NCBI GenBank assembly: GCA_943704495.1
Contig: CALSCR010003740.1
Location: 1-27,272, forward strand
Reading direction: 5' to 3'
Length of the DNA stretch: 27,272 nucleotides
DNA from: Pigoraptor chileana
Taxonomy: Eukaryota > Opisthokonta > Filasterea
Below the pieces are notes generated by a model. That model had not been told where the DNA came from. It was given only the letters and a program-made list of their open reading frames with translations, and did no database searches. The first letter of the stretch is position 1; each line of letters starts with the position of its first letter. Below, one piece after another: positions 15,554-25,134 of this stretch. The position numbers were made by a program, and so were the translations under genes.

Positions 15554-18500
15554 ACACATACACACACACACATATACATACACACACACACACACACACA
15601 CACATACACACACACATACATCCACATACACATACACACACACACACACGCACACGCACATTCACGCACGTGCACCAACTTCTCGACGTTTACTATAATA
15701 CCCAAGACTACCCGTGCAGTGAAACGAGATGTGACTGTGTTTGCATGTCACTAACATATGTTTGTCTGTCTCCTTCATTGCGTGGTGTGTGTGTGGTGAT
15801 AATGACTGCGCGTGATAGATGTGGCAACCTCCAGGAAGCACCGAGCGATCCTATCATAGCCAGAGACAAAGAGAGCCTCACGTGAGTTTGTCGTCCGATG
15901 GCTGTGTTGTCGTGTGATTTACTTGACTTGTGTGAGGTGATACTATTGTGTGTGTAGCGGGGGGCGGGGGGATTTGGCCATGTCTGTGTCATGTGTGTTT
16001 GTGTCTATGTCTGTGTCTGCTGTGTCTTGTCTGCCTGTGTATAGCTGCAGTGTGTGTTGTGTTTATGTGCATTGATGCCTATAGTCATGTGTTTTTGTGC
16101 GTCTACTTCACTGCCGGCGTGTCGTGACTGTGTGTGTGCCTGTAGCAGTGTAATGCTAGCATGCTTCTGTATGGGTGGAACGTACATCTGCAATCTGTCT
16201 CTCGCATCGCTAATAATTCCGACACGCTGCGATTCACCGGAACATTTTGTAGATTCTACGCAAAATGCAATCAGAACTGCCTCAAGGTTTGTGTACCCAA
16301 CCCCCCATTTTGTGTTAATGTCTGCACGTGCTGTGTCCCGTTGATTAGAGGCATACAAGTTTGTGTGCATTGTTCTCGCAGATGTATGCGCACATGATGT
16401 ATCGACATGTGTAACATCATTGTGTGAGCACGTGCATGTGTGTCGTTCACTTTCCGTGCTTGTGTGCTCACACGCGCATCCGTCACTAATGCCTGCTATT
16501 TGTGGTTTGTTCTGCTCTGCCAATGTATCGTCGGATGCAGTTTGCTGGAAATCCAAAGGATGTGCGGCGATTCCAAGTGGCAGTGCTCATTTCAGAGCCC
16601 GCAATCTCTCCAAGATCTCTTCTCGCGTTCAGGTATGTGAATGTGTGTGTATGTGCGTGTGTGTTAATTCGCGGTGTGTCTGTGGGTACATGTTGCTATT
16701 CTTTGAACCGCAGCATTCCATTCATATTGTCGTTGCCTCGCAAGTCCGTAAGCGCTCATCGCAAATCGTGCCTTTCCTACTACCGCTGTTTATATTGCAC
16801 GCACAGCTCCACAATGTTTGTCCACAACAATTCAAAGCACGGACGCCGTGTTCTTCTCGCATCGAGTGCGGCGGCGTCCCCAACTGTCACCAGCAATCCC
16901 AGAAGGATCGCTGCCCAATTGACCCTGCCGGCTGTGTCTTCGCCCTCTGTAACAAGCAATGCGAATCACAGCCCCACTGCTGTTACTACAGTTGCCGCCA
17001 GTCAATCGTCTCCGTCGCAAACACACACGCCTGCATCCGGGGGGCCTGGCGGGGCCCCCGTGCACGTATCGTCCACTGCTCCGTCAGCAGGACGTCATAT
17101 GCCGGAGACGGAGATACGTCCGGAAATCGCTCGCGAGTCAACGGGTGATGTGGCGCAGAAGCGGCGTGTGGGGCGTCCGTCGAAGTCAGATTACACAGGT
17201 GTGTGTGTGGGTGTGTGTGGCATGGCCGTGCACACTTGAGGCATGGTAGTGTGCAACCATGAGGCTCCACTGGTGATTTTTCATGTGCCATTTTTCATAT
17301 GTTCCTTGAGGATAATCCCGAAGGGTTGCATTCGTGGCCTTGTGTTGTGTTGTGTTCACTTTTCTGTCTTTGATGTTGCCTTTGGTATTCACATTGACTG
17401 ATATGACACCAACGTCTCAATGTGCTTGGCACATGTGCGCATTCACACGCACACGCAACACACACGCATATACACACACACACACGTTTTCTGCTTCTCC
17501 ATTCAGAGGTACGTATTCATCCCTCGGCGTTCGAACCTGAAATACTCGAAATATGTCCGCCGCAAGGGCCGCTGGGTGGCAGCCAGATTGTGACCATCAT
17601 TGGAGAGCACTTTAAACACGGGACAAAAGTGTCGTTCGGGTCGTCTCCGCCGCTGCCTGCGCGCTACATCAGCCCCTCCGCAATGACAATCCTCACGCCA
17701 CGAAGGGACGAGGTATGTGTGCGTGTTCTCACTTTCGAGCGCATGCTGTTATTTTTTGCAGTAAATAACAGGATCTAACGCACCTGTCTGCAGTAACAGG
17801 ATTCTGCAGTAACAGAATCTAACGCTTGTCTGTGTCTCTTCCCATGCTTGTGTCTCCGTGCATACTCTCCGGCACGCGACCTTCAGCCAGGGGAGGTGTA
17901 CGTGACACTGTGGGTCAACGGCGAGCGATATGGACGGCGACCTGGCCGGTACATTTACGCGCCCGAATCCTTATGTACGTCCTTTGCGCCAGTTGCGTCG
18001 TTGCATCTTGCACGTGCTCTCTCACTATTTCGGTTTAATTGGGGTGTTGTGTCACGTGGCGCACAAATCAACTGGCCGGCTTGGTGAAACTTCCTTCGTG
18101 TTGTTGAATATGTCCCTATCCTATGCACTTGCACTTGGCACGCTTTCCTTCTTCTTCACTTATGACGTGTTGCACTCACACAGTCTCTTTTTTCGTCTGT
18201 GTCTTTTGTGCGCGACCACAGCAAGCCCAGCCGATGGAATGCTGTCAGAGTCGCTGATGGCTGTCGTCGATCGGCTGTCAGAGCGCCTTCCCCCACGCCA
18301 AGCCGATCCCCCATTTCTGCGACCGGTGCGTCTCTAGCATTGTCTGTGTCAGTGTCTGTCTATTGTGTTTCAATATGCTTGTGTATATGCGTTTTTGTGC
18401 ATTGTCATCAGTCCTTTCTGATTCACATCATCTGATTATCGGCTCTTCTCTGGTATACTTGCTTTCGATCCCCCCCCCCTCCCCCTCCCCCTCTTATCCC

Positions 18501-19938
18501 GGATCACGGCACAAACAGGAGGATGTACTTACGCGTGCCGTGGAATACATTGACGAATTGAGGGCAGTCGTTGACAGCTTCTATGGACAGCACCGCGCCC
18601 CGGATGCAAGTCATCCGCAGGGCCAGCAGCAGTCGCAGATGTTCAGACTCAAGGGAACCCCTCTACCGGTGCGTATAGCCTCTGTGTGTGTGTGTGTGTG
18701 TGTTGTATTGGCTCTCTTATCGATGGATCTGTGTTTACTGTGGGCGACTTGGATCCATTGGGGGTTTTTCGCGTCTTGCGTTCATTAGACTCTCACATTC
18801 CTGCTGCGGCTTTTCTTATTTAGTTTCTCCTCTTGCAATTTCTTGATCGTCTCTTCTTCATGCCGGTCCACTCTGACTCAATCCTAACAATAACCCAAAT
18901 CTTCCCCTCGATGTCCCCGCCGACCTCCCCGCTTAGTCGGCCACGGGAATGCGCTACAAGTCTCCGTTCCCCAACCAACACCAGTCCCAGCCCCTTCCTC
19001 CGCCCTCTGCAATGTCAGCCCCCCCATATGGGGGGCGTTCTTACTATCCTGGGACGGCGAGCGCCTTTGCACACGCAATGCTATACGGTGGAAGCAACGG
19101 TCCCCCAAAGCACGCATACGGCGGATATCCGCACCCGCTTCCGCCGCCGGATTTCGCTTTGGGACAGAACCCCCGGTCGTCGCCATACCAATCGCAGCAG
19201 TTGTCACTTGAGGGCGATGAGTACGCATATGTTACTCGCAGCAACGCCGGCTCTCGCCACTCGGGCTACGCTGATGCGTTCTCGGAGCGCGGGCGCGGTG
19301 CAAAACGTCCACGGGAAGCTGACGAGAGGGACTATGGCGGGAGAAGCGCCAATGCCGGCGGGATGAGTGACAGCGACGGAGACGCGGACACAGACGGGCC
19401 CAAATTGGTGTCTCGGCGTGGTGTCCGTACAGCCCGCGTAACTTATCCAGGCCAGGAAATGATAGTGAACGACGCACTGTACTTTCACGAATACCGCCCG
19501 ACGTCGTCGCCCCCGCTTCCGCGCGGTTTGGGAGCGCCTGGATCTGGTCGGTCGCCCGCGGCTGCGATGCCTCCGCCACCCACACGTGACCATCGCGCCT
19601 CGGAATCGAGTGCGGGTAGTGACGACGAACGGGGCCGTGTGGACAGTGAGTATGAAAGCGATGAAGGGAATGAGGGGCTGGGTGAAGCACAAGATGAGTT
19701 GACGGACTCGGATTCCAGCGATCGGGTCCATGATTACCAGCGCCGTGTTCGCACGCGGCAGTCTTCCATCGGGAAGGACACACGCAAGAAGAGCGGAGTA
19801 GAAGAGAAGATTAAAGCTGTCGTCCGTCGGTGGGTTGCCGAGCCGCAGTCGCCGCTGAACACCACCACCGGACCTGCGACTGGGGACACGCCGGCGCAGG
19901 ACTTGAGGCATGCGGCCAAGAAGCAAAGGAAGCGATGA
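12289..19938 (+). CDS. COE: COE/EBF (Collier/Olf/EBF) family transcription factor, long divergent form, 13 exons
   Basis: Sequence-specific nuclear DNA-binding protein. Exons: 12289-12294 (candidate), 12515-13589, 14359-14486, 15327-15463, 15819-15881, 16253-16286, 16541-16632, 16807-17198, 17507-17712, 17887-17974, 18222-18325, 18519-18668, 18937-19938; all junctions keep frame, about 1,158 residues (about 1,100 from ATG 12683). Family EBFs are about 600. Order: disordered N-terminus; AT-hook-like RGRGRPP (about 292); DNA-binding domain from about 308 with SLRKSNFFYF, zinc knuckle HESICTRCVEKRQC (H437, C441, C444, C450), CGN..PSDP, CNQNCLK, AGNPKDVRRFQV and FVHNNSKHGRR; a Ser/Thr/Pro linker (about 527-642) with a second AT-hook-like KRRVGRPSK; IPT/TIG domain (about 644-740); helix-loop-helix region with EDVLTRAVEYIDELRAVVDS; then a Pro/Gly/Tyr tail, a KRPRE basic motif, acidic tracts and a basic KKQRKR end. 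Identity is firm. The start is weak: ATGATG with donor GTGAGG at 12295, or ATG 12683 without that exon. Confidence 0.92.
14120..14164. repeat. Perfect 11-bp inverted repeat in COE intron 13590-14358
   Basis: GACATCAGATG at 14120-14130 and CATCTGATGTC at 14154-14164 are exact reverse complements separated by 23 bases. Role unknown; it could form a small hairpin in the pre-mRNA about 200 bases before the acceptor at 14358. Confidence 0.75.
14265..14293. repeat. (CA)n microsatellite in COE intron 13590-14358
   Basis: About 14 uninterrupted CA dinucleotides, roughly 65 bases upstream of the acceptor at 14358. Confidence 0.95.
15485..15665. repeat. Long interrupted (CA)n tract in COE intron 15464-15818
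   Basis: About 180 bases of CA repeats broken by ATAC, TGAC and CG variants, starting just after the donor at 15464. The tract sits in the intron that interrupts the zinc-knuckle codons. The opposite-strand Cys/Val ORFs over it are repeat artefacts. Confidence 0.92.
17758..17830. repeat. Short imperfect tandem repeat in COE intron 17713-17886
   Basis: Three related blocks of TGCAGTAA(ATAA)CAG(G/A)ATCTAACGC-type sequence lie between about 17758 and 17825. The middle block is shortened. They fill much of this 174-base intron. Confidence 0.65.
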
Positions 19939-21851
19939 GGCTGAGCAATTAACGAAAAGACGGACCACAGCGCTTCAGTAGCAACTTGCTGGTCAAGATT
20001 GCATCCGTCGCGACTCGCCTGGTCCTTTTATTGTGGCCCGATTTCGACTGCGTATAACATGAAGAATTGAATGAAAAAGTGCAGGTTCACTGTCAACTAT
20101 GCCTCAAGATGGCATGTACTTCATACTAATGGTACGACTGGACCTCCATCTGTCAGCCGATCGCCGGCGCAGTGATCGTGCGTAGATACCAAGCCACCTG
20201 ATTCGGCAATGCTTGCCGGCTGCCAATCGCACCTGTCAATTCCAAGGGCCCCGGCACTTATCCCTTTGTGGGTCCAAACCTTGTGTGTAAATGCGGTCCT
20301 GCGAGAAATCCACTAGACCAAGTACAGGGCTGCCACAAATAAACCGTTCACTAATTTTAGTAAGGGCCAGTCTGCCACTAGCACTATTAATAATAATAAG
20401 GAATCCGTGGCGCACGGCACGAGTAAGCAGCCCCCATAAATCCGCTATTCAGTACACGTCAGACCGTGACAAGACTCGTTCGGCCCGACCGCTGATCTGA
20501 TTCACTGGCAGATCCGTCAGTGGAGTACTTTCGTGCATCTAACCAGCCTGCGACTGCCGTGCCGGTCACGAGAAAAAAGAGGGCCGAAGCATACAGACTC
20601 GCAAACCGGCACTGAGCGCCGGCCCAGTAACAGTGCAGACGTAGACGGCGGGTGAGGCCTGGGCGGCACGGTCACGGCACTGCCGAGCGCTAGCCGCGGG
20701 CGGGCCGACGGCCGATCGAACTGTCAGTCTGCTACCGTCTGAATCCGGGGCCGGAAGTTCACAATCGCGAACGTCGCAATCGCGAACGCAATCGCTGAAT
20801 CAGCCGAGCTTAGCTTGCATTGCCGCAGGATAGTAACGGCCTCTCTGTAAACCTACGTAAAGTTCCCCAAGCCGGCTAATCGGCAAACTGATTTGCGCTC
20901 TATATAGCTTCAGTCCGAAGGTTCAGTTCAGTCCGGGAGGTGACATTATATAAATAGCACGGCGAGGCGGGGTAATCATGCGGGGGTGCTTACTTGTCCA
21001 CAAATGATGAGCCTTTACTAACGCCTCAGTCATTGGTGCCGGACTCGTGCCGTGTACGCTTAGATAGAGTAGCCGAACTGTCCGGCCCTCAAAAAAGTTT
21101 ATTCGGCACTAAATTTTGGTGTGTATTAATTTACGCACGTCGGCAGGCGAACACCCTCCGGCCGTTACTACGATGCCCCCGGCCCGGCACCGACTCGAGT
21201 GACACCACGCCAGTTCAGTCTGTACATGCCAGTAGCTCATCCACGGCGGCATGAACGACCCTAATTAAGCACCCAGTATAGCCCACGGCACATACTCATT
21301 TTTCGGATACGGAGTTTCGGCAGAGTCACGGTTCGACGAGCGCCGGGCCGGCGCCGCGGTCAAGACGGACTACGCCGGGGCGAGTACTATACCGGACGCC
21401 GGAGTGGTGCCCGCCTCAGCGGTCGGCCGGCGGCGTCCGGGCGACTCGGCATGCCAGTACGGCGTCCGGGTGAGCGGGTCAGTTTAAGTCGCCGTTTCGC
21501 TGTGCCCCCGCCCGGTCGCCGGCAGACGAAAACGCCAGCCGGCCAATGCAATTGGCACTGATGCCGACTGACCGAGTGCTTGGGCCGGGATCGGCTGATG
21601 CCTCGTGCGCTACTACCCCGGATGTCGGTCTGCTGGACACGCCCATTATTCCGGGCGGTCTGCCAGAAATTGACATTACCACTGTCACATTTCAGTTATT
21701 ATAGTCTAAAAAGTGTCTGTGTTATTGTAGATTGCTGTTTCCTAATCATATGCGAGCGTCTTTATTCACTCGCCACTGCGGTGGTGACATCACCGTGACT
21801 TAACTACAGTCCAGCTCCACTGAGGGGGTGGTTGGATAGTGAATATAATAG
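19939..21851. other. CpG-rich, gene-free spacer downstream of the COE gene
   Basis: No ORF of any credible coding character was found on either strand apart from shadows at the edges. About 20560-21600 is dense in CGGCCG-, GCCGG- and CGACGG-like words, unlike flanking exons and introns. It shares GAGCGGGTCAGT exactly with the spacer upstream of the COE gene (10910-10921 and 21472-21483). An AATAAA at 20338-20343 could be a late poly(A) signal for the COE transcript. A TATA-like TATATAAATA sits at 20947-20956 with no ORF immediately behind it. Possible decayed mobile element or regulatory DNA; no terminal repeats or target duplications were recognised. Confidence 0.5.
20947..20956 (+). promoter_or_regulatory. 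TATA-box-like sequence
   Basis: TATATAAATA is followed about 30 bases later by a GC-rich stretch. It lies about 900 bases upstream of ATG 21852, so it would fit only a long 5' UTR, an unseen 5' exon or a transposon promoter. The function is inferred from the word alone. Confidence 0.25.
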
Positions 21852-24713
21852 ATGGCGCCGGCGCTCCGCACGATATTGGCTTGCCACGGGCTCAAACGCG
21901 CGCCGACACGGCTGTCATGTTATATCGCTGCTGTGATGGGAGTCGTGGGTATCACGGTCATCATGCTCGCTAATCTCATGATCACATCGACGGAAGGAGG
22001 GTATCTTGCGGTTTTCAGTTTATCACAGCTGAGTCCACTGGCACGTGAGCATCCGCTGAAAGGCGGCCGGACAATCGAAGTTGTAGAGGTGGGAGATATT
22101 GCCGCCAAAGACGTGGATCACAACGCGGCGGAAAACGTCGTGGACAGTCACCTGACTGACTCGGCAGAGAATGCTCAGGCTGTGGTGTCGACGTCGACAC
22201 ACCACGTCGGCATTGACATGAACACCTCCGGTTCGCCTCAACGCCCTCTGCAGTCACCTCCCGCCACCTTGGAGGCCCAGAATGATGCCGGTAAGTATTC
22301 TATGTAACAGTCTCGGTCAGTTGTCCGTATACTGTGGCCAGTGGCGTTCATGCTTCGCCCGCCGCCGTGATGCCTCACATAAGACTCGTGATTATCATAG
22401 TCAGCTGTCCAACGTACACTGCATCATCAGATGATATTATTTAAGTCTCGGGTCAACTGAGCTGAATAGCACTGCCGTGTGCTTTGATGCGAGGTTGGCA
22501 CTCGATTGATATGAGGACTCCAAAATTGAACACGCGCTGAATCGATTTATTGACAATGTTCGTCGTGACTGCTATTAATAATGGCCCGGCAAACGGCGTT
22601 CAACCTGGGCCAAGCACACGCCGACATAGTCAGTAGTAGCCTGATTATATTGTCGTAACTTACTTGGAATGCATGTCGACTTCATTGCAAATATTAATGT
22701 CTGTTTGAATATGTGTTATAGTGATAGTCTGACGTGTGTGTTTGCCGTGGTAGGTATGCTTTAACGGTGTGAGAGTCAGAAATGACAGGGCGTGATGATG
22801 CTTCATCCTAAAAGACCTATGGGTTCGCAGATCGACACTTTAAGAACATATTCACTCACGACTGACACTTTCTAATCGCTCCCGACGCACTTAACTGTTT
22901 CACTACAGACTCACAAGGAGCGAGGCCTTGCACCACCACTATTACAACAGCTACTGCAATCACGCCGTCAGCAGATCTCTCGAAAACCCAGGGTCCCTCG
23001 CAACTTTGCGAAGACGTACTTGCATCTAGTACCGACATCAGTCGTCCATCTGCCACAGCCATTTCATTGCCGACACCCACACCAATCACACGAAGCATCA
23101 TCGACGATGACGATTATGACACACCGTGGACACAGCGCATGCCGACGGCACGGCCTTGGATAGCCGCGTACAATTACTGTCAAACCCCACCTCCTTGCGT
23201 CGATAAAGGCCCACAAACGATGGCGAATGCAACCGTATTTGCCGGTATGCGGCACTATCTCTCGGCGTTCGTTCTGCCAGGTGAACGATTGCGCTTTGGA
23301 ATCATCGCACGTGACGGGAAGGGGAACGCCCGACGGTGCGGGGGCGACTCATTCCAAGTCCGGCTGGAGGGACCATCGCTGTATGCAGGGCAGGCGGAGG
23401 ACAATCTCGACGGCACATACTCATTTTCGGCTGTTTTGTTCGACGAGGGAGACTATGAGGTGCGTGCCCGGCTCGACTTCACGGCGTGTGAGGGCTCATT
23501 TCGCTGTGTCGCAGATGAAAACGTAAACAAGACGATGGTGGCGCAGTACATTCGCGGTTTGGATGATGGCGGAGGTCCTGTCATCATCCGGGTGAGACGT
23601 GTCCTGCCAGCGGAGGATAAGCGACGTTTGTTAATCGCGTCGACAGCTGCGCACCGCACAGCCGGTGATGATGGTATTGTCCGCGTGGAAGAAGGCAGTG
23701 GATCATGTGGCGCAAGGTTCGCCCCCAACACCCCGATACACGATCCGTCCATGCGAGTCGGGCGGTGGTATAATCGCACTATGCTCTGCGGAACCCCGGG
23801 TCAGATCCCGGGAATGAAGTCCGTTTCCGACTCGCCGCAAATGTCAATGCCTCCTGTCGCACATGCACGTGATGACCGCAGGTGCGATAGCCCTTTCTTC
23901 AGCGGTCCGTATATTTGGGTGCCCATGGACTCCGCGCGACCAGTATTGCCTGTACAAAGCTGCCGGGACGTGTGGCTCCACTTTGTGGGCGACTCAATGA
24001 CCCGCAACAACTTTATGAGATTAAATGACATTTTCGACGCAACCCTCGGCGCACCCGTCGAACGCATGGCCTTCCTCAGAATCGGAGCAAACGGCATCAC
24101 ACGCCGTCAAGTGCGCCACTTTTCTGAGCTATGGGCCGAAGAACGCGTGATCCATATGTGGACTCGGTATTCGTCGCACAACGTCACTCTCACAAACTCG
24201 TTCATCACGCCGTATGTGGAGTTTTCACGCGAGATGATACGGCTAAATGCTTTACCCGCAAACGCAAACAGCACGGATCCGTTAACGCCGGACGACAGCC
24301 GCGTTCCGACACATCTCTTTATGAATACGGGACTACATAACGTCTGCGGCCCTCCCGAGTGGCATGCACAGTATCCGGATTTTGTTGGGGATTTCCTGTC
24401 GCGATTTCAGCGTGACTATCCGCGGTCGAGGACGGCCCACTTCTGGATAACGACCACACTGACTCAGTTCACGGCACAGCAAATGCCCCGATTGCACCGC
24501 TGTGCAACCAGCGACCGGATCAATGCGGTTGGAGACTACGCCGCTGATGTCGCATTGCGGGCGAATGTCACGCGGGTGTGGGACTATTATCAGTTCTCTG
24601 CGGGAAGGCACGACGCAACGCGCGACAACCGACATTACAATAACGATGTGATGTCTTTCATGGTGGATGAGCTACTGAACATGGTGTGCGTGTGCAACAA
24701 GAAGGTCACGTGA
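21852..24713 (+). CDS. NXPE-like type II membrane protein with filamin/Ig-like and PC-esterase domains
   Basis: Two exons, 21852-22290 (donor GTAAGT) and 22909-24713 (acceptor CACTACAG), join in phase 1 to give 747 residues. Residues 1-21 are short and basic, and about 22-44 form one hydrophobic span, so a type II (lumenal C-terminus) Golgi or surface protein is likely. A Thr/Ser-rich, probably O-glycosylated stem follows to about 250. About 269-336 (LRFGIIARDGKGN to DEGDYEVRA) is the filamin-type Ig-like domain seen in NXPE proteins. The C-terminal half is a PC-esterase (SGNH-like) domain: FVGDSMTRN with nucleophile Ser509, and DNRH (Asp719, His722) as the expected DxxH. Family members are thought to act on acyl esters of glycans; the substrate here is unknown. 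Several NXT/S sites and paired Cys fit a secreted fold. An XYLOSYL/TBL-like O-acetyltransferase role is an alternative. The start is ATG 21852; no better upstream ATG was seen. Confidence 0.83.
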
Positions 24714-25134
24714 CATTCTTATTACTCAATAATTTAATCATCAATTTGTCAATACTGAATTTAATGAAGCGAAAAGCAGACATATTCGATGCTTCTTTTA
24801 ACATACATGAAATATTGCAATAAGTAAAAAATGATTGATCAGCAGTTGCCATGGATGCCAACGCCAGAGGCAATCCGAGGCCGCCGCACTCTGAGACATT
24901 GCCGGATAGATTAAAAAAGCGTGCGTGTTATTAGTGAATAGTTTGAAACAGCGAGAATAGTAAGAGACTATTTGAATGGCTGTGCGACATTTGTGTTGGC
25001 TTTGACATCCATTCTGGCATAGGACACCATCGTGCATTGAGAAGAACCACAACCTGAGTGGTTGGTGGTGGTGTCGTCGTGGGGAAGGCTGCTGTCCTCG
25101 CAACTCGACTGCTTGCCGTGATTGATATTGGGCA
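24714..25134. other. Short spacer between the PC-esterase gene and CFAP70
   Basis: AT-rich sequence directly after the stop codon (24714-24840), with several AATTTAATC-like and AATAAG words, probably holds the 3' end of the esterase transcript. The remainder should be the CFAP70 promoter and 5' UTR, including the RFX-like site at 24845. No coding signal was seen on either strand. Confidence 0.55.
24845..24862 (+). promoter_or_regulatory. Imperfect X-box-like (RFX) site upstream of CFAP70
   Basis: GTTGCCATGGATGCCAAC contains a perfect GTTGCC half site followed by ATGG. The second, inverted half (CCAAC) is displaced by four bases from the canonical GTTGCCATGGCAAC spacing. It lies about 290 bases upstream of the candidate CFAP70 start. 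RFX control of ciliary genes is established in animals and reported in some relatives; control here is inferred. Confidence 0.35.

Noticed and set aside
19204-19968. Long minus-strand ORF (254 codons) opposite the last COE exon
   Set aside because: Arg/Ser/His-rich shadow of a low-complexity, GC-rich exon; no motif and no splice context.
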